The notes under the pieces were generated by a model. The model was not told the origin of the DNA. It was given only the letters and a program-made list of their open reading frames with translations, and ran no database searches. From Euzebya rosea (GTDB lineage: Bacteria; Actinomycetota; Nitriliruptoria; Euzebyales; Euzebyaceae): DNA of 64,000 nt. A program made the translations under genes and the position numbers. Each line of letters opens with the position of its first letter. Position 1 is the stretch's first letter. The DNA is taken from positions 62,001-126,000 of the forward strand of contig NZ_PGDQ01000013.1 in the NCBI RefSeq assembly GCF_003073135.1. Direction: 5' to 3'. Below, piece by piece: positions 46,719 to 54,257 of this stretch.

Positions 46719-48769
46719 CCGGCAACCAGCCCGCAGCAGTCCCCGCCGCCAAGCGCGTCCCCCACACCTGGGACCGTCCGACCGGCGAGGCCCGGGACCA
46801 CTACGCCTGGCTCCGCGACCGCGAGGACCCCGACACGGTCGGCTACCTCGAGGCCGAGAACGCCTTCGCCGACAGCTGGTTCGCCCCGCACGGCGAGACG
46901 ATCGAGGCGATCTACGAGGAGATCCGCTCCCGGGTGCAGGAGACCGACGACTCCCCGCCGGTCCGCGACGGTGACTGGTGGTACCAGCGCCGCACGGAGG
47001 AGGGGAAGGCGTACTCCATCCACACCCGTGGCCGCAGCGCCGAGACCGCCGGCGAGCAGCTGGTGCTGGACACCAACGTCGAGGCGGATGGCCACGACTT
47101 CTTCTCCCTCGGCATGCTCAACGTCAGCCCCGACCACACGCTCGCCGCGTGGTCGGCCGACACCGACGGGTCCGAGCGCTACACCGTCCGGTTCCGGGAC
47201 GTCGCCAGCGGCACCGACATCGACGACGTGCTCGAGGGCACCAAGTCAGGCGCGTCGGCATGGTCCGCCGACGGCAGCTGGTTCCTCTACATGCTGCCCG
47301 ACGCCACCGAGCGCCCCTACCGGGTGATGCGGCACCGGATGGGCACGCCGCAGGCCGACGACCTCGAGGTCTACACCGACGACGACGAGCGCTTCTTCGT
47401 CGGGGTCGGCACGACCCTGTCGGAGGGCTGGATCATCATCTCCAGCCAGTCCAAGATCACCTCGGAGTCCTGGCTGCTGCCCGCCGACGACCCGACCGCC
47501 GAACCGGTCCTCGTCCGCGCCCGCGAGACCGGCGTGGAGTACGACGTCGACGACTGGGACGACACGCTGGTCGTCCACACCAACCTCGACGCCGAGGACT
47601 TCCGGGTCATGACCGCCCCGCACGACGCCCCGGGCGAGTGGACCGAGCTCGAGCCCCACCAGCCCGGCACGCGCATCACGGGTGTCGCCCCGTTCGCCGG
47701 CCACCTGGTCATCCACGAGTGGCACGACGCCCAGCCGCGCATGCGGCTGCTGTTCCGCGACGGCACCCGACGGGTCCTCCCGGGCCTGGATGCCCCCCAC
47801 TCCATCGGCTTCGCCGGCAACCGCACCTGGGACACCGACGTCCTCCGGGTCGGCATGCAGTCCATGGTCGACCCGCACCGGATCGTCGACATCGACGTGC
47901 GCACGGGCGAGCAGACCCTGGTCAAGCAGCACCCGACCCCCAACGTCGACCTCGGCGACTACACCGCCGAGCGCATCTGGGCGACCGCCGAGGACGGCAC
48001 CCGCGTGCCCGTCGACGTCGTCCGCCACGTCGACACCCCCGTCGACGGATCGGCTGCCTGCCTGCTGTACGGATACGGCAGCTACGAGCACTCCATCCCG
48101 CCGTCCTTCAGCGTCGCGCGACTGTCGCTGCTCGACCGTGGCATGACCTACGCGCTGGTCCACCCCAGGGGAGGAGGGGAGGGCGGCCGCCGCTGGTACC
48201 TCGACGGCAAGCTGCTGGCCAAGCGCAACACGTTCACCGACACCCTCGCCGCCGCCGACCACCTGGTCGAGACGGGCTGGTCGGCCCCCGACCGGCTGGC
48301 GATCCGTGGGGGATCCGCCGGTGGCCTGCTCGTCGGCGCCTGCATCACGATGCGGCCCGAGCGCTTCGCCAGCGCCGTGGCCGACGTGCCGTTCGTCGAC
48401 ATCGTGACGACCATGTCGGACCCGACGCTGCCGCTGACGGTCACGGAGTGGGAGGAGTGGGGCGACCCGCGCGAGGAGCCGTACGCCAGCTACATGCTGA
48501 GCTACTCGCCCTACGACAACACCGTCGCCGCCGACTACCCGGCGATCTACGTGACGGCCGGCCTGAACGATCCGCGGGTCAGCTACCACGAGCCGGCCAA
48601 GTGGGTGGCCCGCCTGCGCGAGGTGCACACCGGCACGCGACCCATCGTGATGAAGACCGAGATGGGAGCGGGCCACGGCGGTCCCTCGGGTCGCTACGAG
48701 GCGTGGCGCGACGAAGCCCGCACCCTGGCGTTCCTGCTGTCGACGACCGGCGTGATCAGCTCGAGCTGA
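46715..48769 (+). CDS. ptrB: prolyl oligopeptidase-family serine peptidase (oligopeptidase B-like)
   Basis: A 684-residue S9A peptidase that would cut short peptides after basic residues. The N-terminal half is the beta-propeller (HTWDRPTGEARDHYAWLRDRED start). The C-terminal hydrolase has YGSYE, HPRGGGEGGRRWY, nucleophile RGGSAGGLL, Asp in GLNDPRV and His in GAGHGGPSGR. All catalytic residues are present and no signal peptide is seen, so it is cytoplasmic. The ATG overlaps the reductase stop by 4 bases. It meets the minus-strand acetyltransferase stop to stop. Confidence 0.92.
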   Translation: MTGNQPAAVPAAKRVPHTWDRPTGEARDHYAWLRDREDPDTVGYLEAENAFADSWFAPHGETIEAIYEEIRSRVQETDDSPPVRDGDWWYQRRTEEGKAYSIHTRGRSAETAGEQLVLDTNVEADGHDFFSLGMLNVSPDHTLAAWSADTDGSERYTVRFRDVASGTDIDDVLEGTKSGASAWSADGSWFLYMLPDATERPYRVMRHRMGTPQADDLEVYTDDDERFFVGVGTTLSEGWIIISSQSKITSESWLLPADDPTAEPVLVRARETGVEYDVDDWDDTLVVHTNLDAEDFRVMTAPHDAPGEWTELEPHQPGTRITGVAPFAGHLVIHEWHDAQPRMRLLFRDGTRRVLPGLDAPHSIGFAGNRTWDTDVLRVGMQSMVDPHRIVDIDVRTGEQTLVKQHPTPNVDLGDYTAERIWATAEDGTRVPVDVVRHVDTPVDGSAACLLYGYGSYEHSIPPSFSVARLSLLDRGMTYALVHPRGGGEGGRRWYLDGKLLAKRNTFTDTLAAADHLVETGWSAPDRLAIRGGSAGGLLVGACITMRPERFASAVADVPFVDIVTTMSDPTLPLTVTEWEEWGDPREEPYASYMLSYSPYDNTVAADYPAIYVTAGLNDPRVSYHEPAKWVARLREVHTGTRPIVMKTEMGAGHGGPSGRYEAWRDEARTLAFLLSTTGVISSS

Positions 48770-49357
48770 TCAGCGGTCCTCCCCGGCCGCGACGGCGTCC
48801 CGGGTGAGGCCGAACACCAGCGTGTCACGGCGTCCTTCGCCGACCTGTGCCGGTTCGCCCCGCAACGTGCCCTCCAGCAGCATGCCGGCCTTCTCCGCCA
48901 CCCGTCGCGACGCAACGTTGCGGACGTCGCAGCGCCATTCCAGGCGCTCCCATCCCCAGGCGTCGAACCCCCAGCCGAGCAGGGCGCGCAGCACGTCGGT
49001 GCCGAGGCCCCGACCGGCGGCGTCGCCGCTGATCCACATGCCGATCTCGGCCACCCCGTCCTGCCAGCCGAACCCGTCCCGGAGGTGGAACCCCGAGCCG
49101 CCCAGCACCCGGGCCCCCTCGGGGTCCCAGATCGACAGCACGTAGTCCTCGTTCAGCAGCCACCTGGCCCGGAACCGACGGACGCGCTCCTCGTTGACGT
49201 CCTCGGGTTCTTCCCGCACGGCCCAGGACAACCAGGGCCGCAGGTGCTCGTACGACGCCAGGCTTGCATCCCGCAGGGCAGGACCATCGCCCGGCATCCA
49301 GCAGCGAATCACGAACCGGTCGGTTTCCAAGCGCTCGGGCGGGAAGAACGTGGTCAT
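48770..49357 (-). CDS. GNAT-family N-acetyltransferase (RimJ/RimL type)
   Basis: A 195-residue acetyltransferase. LETDRFVIRCW at the start, the acetyl-CoA loop AGRGLGTDVLRALLGWGFD and VRNVASRRVAEKAGM are typical of the RimJ/RimL group that acetylates protein N-termini or small amines. ATG 49357 was chosen. TAGCGT ends 8 bases upstream on the minus strand, suggesting a leaderless mRNA, and a TTGACC lies 14 bases further up, shorter than ideal spacing. Confidence 0.88.
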   Translation of the reverse strand: MTTFFPPERLETDRFVIRCWMPGDGPALRDASLASYEHLRPWLSWAVREEPEDVNEERVRRFRARWLLNEDYVLSIWDPEGARVLGGSGFHLRDGFGWQDGVAEIGMWISGDAAGRGLGTDVLRALLGWGFDAWGWERLEWRCDVRNVASRRVAEKAGMLLEGTLRGEPAQVGEGRRDTLVFGLTRDAVAAGEDR

Positions 49358-49387
49358 GTGGATGGACGCTAGCAACCACCGGACAGG

Positions 49388-51346
49388 TCAACCCGCAGGA
49401 TGTTCCCCCACGCTCGACCCACGTAGCGGCAGGTGGTCCGGGCACGCCCCCACGTCGACGGCCAGCGCACAGACGACCTCGCCCGTGCCGTCGCCCAGCC
49501 ACTCGGCCACCGGGGTCGGAACCGACTCTCCGGCGACCGGCAGGACCACCGCGTCGCGACCCATGGCCTGTGATGTGGCCGTGAACCCGGCCGTCCAGCC
49601 GTCGGGGGCGGTGCCGTCGACAAGCACGATGGTGTCGACATCGGCGCCGGACTCGTGGCCCGCGGCGCGTGCCAGCTCCACGGCCGTCTCGAAGCGGGTC
49701 GGGCCCCCGGCGCGAGTCACGCCCAGTCCGAGCGCGCGGAGATCCGCCTCCACCACCGCGGACACGGCCGACTCGCCCCCGGCGACGACCACGTCGGTGA
49801 GGGTGCTGGCCTCCAGCCACGCGGCGGTCGCCGGCGACAGGCCGTCGGTCGCCGTCAGCAGGACCGGCGCGTCAATGGACACGCCGAGCGCCCCGGCCCC
49901 GAGGGCGTCGACGAAGGCCGCCGTGCCGGGGCCGTCCGCCCTGGCGATCACCGCGGTCGTCACCTCGGTGCCGGCAGCGGCCGCTGCGGCGATCGCGGCG
50001 TCGGCGACGGCGAGTGCAGTGGCGATCCGCTCCTCGCCCGCCAGCCGTGACACCGCGTAGCCCAGGTCGACCAGCGCCTGCTCGACCGCAGGTGACACCG
50101 CCGCCTCGCCGCCGAGCAGGTGGACGCGCTCGGCACCCAGCCGGACCAGCTCGGCCCGCACCCGACCGTCGAGCACGTCGCCGTCGGTCAGCAGCAGCGG
50201 CGCCTGCAGCAACCCCTGCGCGGCGCCCGCACCGAGCGCATCGGCGAACACGTCGTCACGGGCCAGCAGCACGTCGGGGGCGTAGGCGAAGGCCCCGCGC
50301 TCGGCCACGACCGCAGGACCGGACGCGGAGAACGCCAGGCCGGCGAAGCGCAGCGCCTCGCTGACCGCATCGCGCTCGATCGTCCCGGCGGTGCCGGGGC
50401 AGAGCGGATCGACCACCGACGGGTTGCCTCGGACGTCCGCAGGGACGGCGCTGCCCCCTGCGTCGATCCGTCCACGGGCGACGTCGGGACGGTTGGTGAA
50501 GATCCCGTCCACGCCCATGGCCAGCAGCCGGTCCATCCGTGCGGCGTCGTCGACGGTCCAGGTGTGGACCTCTCCCCCGTTGGCGTGCACCGCATCGACG
50601 TACAGGGGATGGGCGGTCAGGAACGCGGCGTTGGGCGCCATCACGTCGGCGACGGCGGGCATCTGGCCGGTCAGGGCCTCGAGCAGCGTCACGTTGGCCT
50701 GGTCCGGCGCCGCGAACAGCAGCGCGGTGGCCAGGCGGGGCTCCAGGTCCTTCACGATCTCCAGGCTCCGACGGCTGAAGGACTGCACGATCGCGAGGTC
50801 GGCCTGCGGGGAGGGGGCCTCGGCGGGGACCAACCCCCGGGCGTCGAGGACGCGGACCAGCTCCTCCTCCATCGCCCCGCCCAACGAGTCGGGCGACTTG
50901 GTCTCGATGTGGAAGCGCAGCCGAGGGTTGACCGCGGCGTAGCAGTCCAGCTGCTCCTCGAAGGGGACGACCTGCGCGCCGGCGAACCGTGCGCCGACGG
51001 CCGGGTCGCTCGCCTCGAACCAGCTGCCCCAGTCGAGCTGGCGGAGCTCGGCCAGCGTCAGCTGCTCGACGTCGCCCGAGCCGTCGGAGGTCCGGTCCAC
51101 CGTCGAGTCGTGCACGCAGACCAGGACCCCGTCGCTGGTCATCTGCAGGTCGCACTCGAGGAAGTCGGTGTCCTGCTCGACCGCCAGGTCGTAGGCGAAG
51201 AAGGTGTGCTCGGGGGCGTAGGCGCTGGCGCCACGGTGGGCGAGGACGCTGACGGCGCCGACCGGCTCGCCGTCCTGGGCGAGGGCTGCCGTCGGAACGG
51301 ACGACGCGAGCAGGGCGAGCAGGAAGGCGAGGGCGCGAAGGGACAT
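49388..51346 (-). CDS. glycerophosphodiester phosphodiesterase fused to cell-wall-binding-2 repeats
   Basis: A 652-residue exported protein with a signal peptide (residues 1-23). The first 300 residues form a GDPD domain with LAHRGASAYAPEHT (H37 and R38), FLECDLQMTSDGVLVCVHD, HIETK and HTWTVDD. The second half has about three cell-wall-binding-2 units (SRLAGEERIATALAVADAAI, HLLGGEAAVSPAVE, TRAGGPTRFETAVELARAAG). It would hydrolyse glycerophosphodiesters, perhaps from teichoic-acid-like polymers, while bound to the wall. It diverges from the TasA-like gene across the operator region 51432-51509. Confidence 0.9.
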   Translation of the reverse strand: MSLRALAFLLALLASSVPTAALAQDGEPVGAVSVLAHRGASAYAPEHTFFAYDLAVEQDTDFLECDLQMTSDGVLVCVHDSTVDRTSDGSGDVEQLTLAELRQLDWGSWFEASDPAVGARFAGAQVVPFEEQLDCYAAVNPRLRFHIETKSPDSLGGAMEEELVRVLDARGLVPAEAPSPQADLAIVQSFSRRSLEIVKDLEPRLATALLFAAPDQANVTLLEALTGQMPAVADVMAPNAAFLTAHPLYVDAVHANGGEVHTWTVDDAARMDRLLAMGVDGIFTNRPDVARGRIDAGGSAVPADVRGNPSVVDPLCPGTAGTIERDAVSEALRFAGLAFSASGPAVVAERGAFAYAPDVLLARDDVFADALGAGAAQGLLQAPLLLTDGDVLDGRVRAELVRLGAERVHLLGGEAAVSPAVEQALVDLGYAVSRLAGEERIATALAVADAAIAAAAAAGTEVTTAVIARADGPGTAAFVDALGAGALGVSIDAPVLLTATDGLSPATAAWLEASTLTDVVVAGGESAVSAVVEADLRALGLGVTRAGGPTRFETAVELARAAGHESGADVDTIVLVDGTAPDGWTAGFTATSQAMGRDAVVLPVAGESVPTPVAEWLGDGTGEVVCALAVDVGACPDHLPLRGSSVGEHPAG

Positions 51347-51453
51347 GCCGCGGGACCGTGGGGGACGCGGATGACACGAGGGAGGACGGCGAGTGGCCGG
51401 ACGGCGACGGCCGGGTGATCACCGCGACATGGCTGGAGGCGATCCACGGAGGA

Positions 51454-51509
51454 GCTTGAGGTGGTCGAGAGGTGACGGGCGGTGACCCGTGAGGAGCCGA
51501 CCGCACAGT
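51454..51509 (+). promoter_or_regulatory. triple-repeat operator and -10 for the TasA-like operon (site A)
   Basis: Eight-base units GCTTGAGG (51454), TCGAGAGG (51465) and CCGTGAGG (51487) lie at offsets 0, 11 and 33. Nine bases after the last is CACAGT (51504-51509), a -10-like hexamer. The geometry is identical at 53559 and 56484. A further GCTGGAGG at 51432 is one more 22-base step upstream. Confidence 0.65.
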
Positions 51510-51548
51510 GCGTGATGTCACACACCACAGACCCCAAGGAGACACCCC

Positions 51549-52235
51549 ATGACCCCCTCGTCCACCGCTCCCTCGTCCACCGCCCGCTCGTCCACCGTCA
51601 GCCCGTCCGCCGCGCACCCCGCCGCCGTCCGCCAGCGTCGTGAGCGCATCCTGCTGAGCGGCCTCCTGCTGGTCCTCGCACTGATGCTGTTCGGCGCCGG
51701 CGCGTCGGCCATGTTCACCGCCTCGACCGCCGGCACCACGTCGGTCGCCTCCGGCACCGTCGTGCTGGACCTCGGCGCGGACGGCACCGCCGCCAACCGC
51801 CTGTCCATGGACGCCGCCAACATCGCGCCCGGGGACATCGTCGAACGTGCAGTCGACGTCATCAACAGCGGCACGCTGGACCTCTCGCAGCTGACGCTGA
51901 CCACGTCGGCCTCTCGCTCCTCCCTGCTGGACACCGACACCGCCGACGGCCTGCAGATGACCGTCCGTGGCTGCTCGATCCCGTGGACGGAACGCAGCGT
52001 CGAGAACGGCTTCGCGTACTCCTGCGCTGGTGCCACCAGCACGCTCGTCAGCCCGCGCCCCGTCATCGGCACCGACATGGACCTCTCGGCCACCGCCGCC
52101 ATCACCGCGGGGGAGACCGCACACCTGGCCATCGAGCTGGTCCTGCCGGAGACGGCCGGCAACGAGTTCCAGGGCCAGACCACGACCGTGGACTACGTGT
52201 TCGACGCCGTCCAGCGGACCGCCGAGCGCCGGTAG
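51549..52235 (+). CDS. TasA/camelysin-like secreted protein
   Basis: A 228-residue protein with a Ser/Thr-rich basic N-terminus, a hydrophobic signal (ILLSGLLLVLALMLFGAGASA) and then MFTASTAGTTSVASGTVVLDL, the pattern of SipW-processed TasA/CalY proteins. The rest is a beta-rich domain with a cysteine pair. Such proteins form matrix fibres or coat the cell. The next gene is a SipW-type signal peptidase. AAGGAG lies 6 bases before ATG 51549, and the promoter carries the triple-repeat operator. A strong hairpin follows the stop. Confidence 0.75.
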   Translation: MTPSSTAPSSTARSSTVSPSAAHPAAVRQRRERILLSGLLLVLALMLFGAGASAMFTASTAGTTSVASGTVVLDLGADGTAANRLSMDAANIAPGDIVERAVDVINSGTLDLSQLTLTTSASRSSLLDTDTADGLQMTVRGCSIPWTERSVENGFAYSCAGATSTLVSPRPVIGTDMDLSATAAITAGETAHLAIELVLPETAGNEFQGQTTTVDYVFDAVQRTAERR

Positions 52236-52242
52236 CCAGGAG

Positions 52243-52274
52243 CGCGGGGCCGGACACGGACGTCCGGCCCCGCG
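52243..52274 (+). terminator. strong hairpin between TasA-like and signal peptidase genes
   Basis: A perfect 13-base stem (52243-52255 with 52262-52274) and 6-base loop just after the stop of the TasA-like gene. No T-run follows. It may lower expression of the peptidase gene or protect the upstream mRNA end. Confidence 0.55.
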
Positions 52275-52313
52275 TGCACCCCTTCCCCGACCCGGCCAAT
52301 CCGGAGGTCCCAC

Positions 52314-53558
52314 GTGTCCCGAGCCACCCGAATCCGTGTTCGCCCGACCCAGCTGATGCTGCTCGCCAGCGTCGTCGTCCTCGCCGGCGTCGTCGTGCTG
52401 CAGATGCTCGGCACACATCGCTTCGTGCCCGTGCTGTCGGGCAGCATGTCGGGATACGTCGAGGCAGGGGACGTCAGCGTCCTGACCCCCCTCGACGCGG
52501 CCGACCTCCGGGTCGGCGACGTCATCGCCTTCCACCCGCCCACGCCCGAGGCCGCGCTGACCCTGCACCGCGTGGTCGAGGTCCTCGACGTCGGCGAACG
52601 GCCGGTGGTGCGCACGAAGGGTGACGCCAACGAGCACCCCGACCCGTGGACTGCTCGCCTGGACGGCCCCGAGCTGTGGCAGGCGACGGGACGCATCCCG
52701 ACGATCGGCCACGCCGTCCTCTGGCTGCAGCATCGGCAGGTCCGGCTGCTCGTCCTGGGCGCGATCGTGGGGCTCCTCGTGCTCGTCGGCATGCGCAGGA
52801 TCTGGGCGCCTGCCGGGGAGGAGGCCCCGGCCGAGCCCGTGGCGGCGGCGCCGTCGACGCGACGACGCCCGGCCGTGGGACCCGGCCTCGCCGTCCTCGC
52901 GGTGCTGTCGGTGGGCATCGTCGGTGTCGCCGGCGGACTGCGGCCCGGCAGCGCCGCCTTCACCGATCGGACCGACGGAGGGACGACCGTGGGCACGACA
53001 TCGGTCAGCCCGCCGTCGGACCTGCGTGCCCAGCTGCTCTGCGAGGTCGACGCCCCCACCGCCGTCCGGCTGACGTGGACGCCGTCATCCGGCATGGGCC
53101 TCGTCGGCCAGGAGGTGTGGCGTCGCCCCCTCGACGGCAGCGCGGTGCTGGTCGCCACGGTGGGCCCCGACGCTGCGTCGCACGACGACGTGCTCGTGGA
53201 CACCCTGCTCGGCACCTCGATCACCTGGGTCGTGCGTGCCGTCAGCGAGGGATGGACCTCCGACTTCACCAACGCGGCCTCGTTGCTGGACACCTGTGAG
53301 CCGGACCCCCTGCCGACTGACGTCCCCCTGCCCGGGCCGACGCCGGACCCGACCCCGGAGCCGACGCCGGAGCCCACGCCGGAGCCGACGCCGGAGCCCA
53401 CGCCGGAACCGACGCCGGAGCCGACGCCGGAGCCGACCCCGACGCCGGAGCCGACCCCGACGCCAGCGCCCGAGCCGACCCTCGAGCCGGCGCCCGATCC
53501 GTGCAAGAACCTGCCGCCCGGCGCCCAGGCCCCGGGCAAGTGCAGGGACCCGCAGTGA
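52314..53558 (+). CDS. SipW-type signal peptidase fused to TasA-like signal, beta domain and PTPE repeats
   Basis: A 414-residue protein. Residues 1-165 are a type I signal peptidase of the SipW/archaeal type: membrane helix 14-33, Ser44 in SGSMSG, His85 in TLHRVV where bacterial enzymes have Lys, the KGDANE aspartate, and a second helix near 143-160. A third hydrophobic stretch (188-208) followed by [14 protein letters not shown] resembles the substrate signal of TasA/camelysin. A fibronectin-like beta domain (about 235-330) and a proline-rich tail of PTPE repeats follow, ending with two cysteines. The reading frame is continuous. GTG 52314 is preceded by GGAGGT at 5 bases. Confidence 0.8.
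   Translation: MSRATRIRVRPTQLMLLASVVVLAGVVVLQMLGTHRFVPVLSGSMSGYVEAGDVSVLTPLDAADLRVGDVIAFHPPTPEAALTLHRVVEVLDVGERPVVRTKGDANEHPDPWTARLDGPELWQATGRIPTIGHAVLWLQHRQVRLLVLGAIVGLLVLVGMRRIWAPAGEEAPAEPVAAAPSTRRRPAVGPGLAVLAVLSVGIVGVAGGLRPGSAAFTDRTDGGTTVGTTSVSPPSDLRAQLLCEVDAPTAVRLTWTPSSGMGLVGQEVWRRPLDGSAVLVATVGPDAASHDDVLVDTLLGTSITWVVRAVSEGWTSDFTNAASLLDTCEPDPLPTDVPLPGPTPDPTPEPTPEPTPEPTPEPTPEPTPEPTPEPTPTPEPTPTPAPEPTLEPAPDPCKNLPPGAQAPGKCRDPQ
53338..53500 (+). repeat. 12-bp tandem repeat encoding PTPE
   Basis: About nine 12-base units of the type CCGACGCCGGAG, with variants later in the run, encode a PTPE/PTPT spacer near the C-terminus of the signal peptidase fusion. Copy number is likely to vary between strains. 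Confidence 0.8.
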
Positions 53559-53614
53559 TCTTGAGGTTGTCTTGAGGAAACGGGGACGGGGCCGTGAGGA
53601 CCCCTGCCTACCGT
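53559..53614 (+). promoter_or_regulatory. triple-repeat operator and -10 for the lipoprotein-kinase operon (site B)
   Basis: TCTTGAGG (53559), TCTTGAGG (53570) and CCGTGAGG (53592), offsets 0, 11 and 33, then 9 bases and the -10 TACCGT (53609-53614). Transcription should start near 53621, before ATG 53665. Confidence 0.7.
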
Positions 53615-53664
53615 CCTCCTCGACGGGGGAGCACCGGGCTCCCGACCCCATCGAGGAGGACGAC

Positions 53665-54255
53665 ATGACGACCACACGACCCACGGCGCTGGCCGCCATC
53701 ACGATCGCCCTGTGCATCCTGGCGACGGCGTGCACGACCGCAACCGACCCCGACCCCGTGGCGGACCGGGGCTACGAGCGGATCACCGAGGCCGCCATCG
53801 GACCCGGGGAGGCGATCCCCGCACCGACCGGCGATGTCGTGCTGACCATCACCGGCGCCATCACGACCACCAACGTCGACGGCGTCCTGGCCCTCGACAT
53901 GGACACGCTCGAGTCGCTCGGACTGGTGAGCTACGAGGTCGACGACGACCAAGCGGAGGGACGCCGTGTGATGTTCACCGGGGTCCTGCTCAGCGACCTG
54001 CTCGCCGCGGCCGGGATCGCGGAGGATGCCGAGGTCCTGGAGATGACCGCCCTCAACGACTACGTGGTCGACGTCCCCGTCGCCGACGCAGAGGCGTCGC
54101 CGGTGATGGTCGCCACGATGTCCGACGAGGACCGCATGCCCGTGTCCAACTACGGCCCGACCCGTCTCGTGTACCCCTACGACAGCCACGACCTCAGCCC
54201 CACCATCCACGACCCCCGGTGGATCTGGCAGCTGGCCTCCATCGACGTCCGCTGA
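53665..54255 (+). CDS. lipoprotein with molybdopterin-oxidoreductase-like fold
   Basis: A 196-residue lipoprotein (signal ending ILATAC, Cys near residue 21). The domain shows the pattern of the small molybdopterin-binding fold: VVLTITGAI, LDMDTLESLGLVSY, GVLLSDLLAAAGI, and a final Trp/Leu strand. No cysteine occurs in the mature domain, so the molybdenum ligand of true enzymes is missing and the fold is probably a binding or sensing module. GAGGAGGA precedes ATG 53665. The sensor kinase starts 2 bases after its stop, so it is a likely input partner of that kinase. Confidence 0.7.
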   Translation: MTTTRPTALAAITIALCILATACTTATDPDPVADRGYERITEAAIGPGEAIPAPTGDVVLTITGAITTTNVDGVLALDMDTLESLGLVSYEVDDDQAEGRRVMFTGVLLSDLLAAAGIAEDAEVLEMTALNDYVVDVPVADAEASPVMVATMSDEDRMPVSNYGPTRLVYPYDSHDLSPTIHDPRWIWQLASIDVR

Positions 54256-54257
54256 CC

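Noticed and set aside
53338-53500. The 12-base repeats as a CRISPR array
   Set aside because: There are no spacers; the units are contiguous, in frame and encode PTPE.
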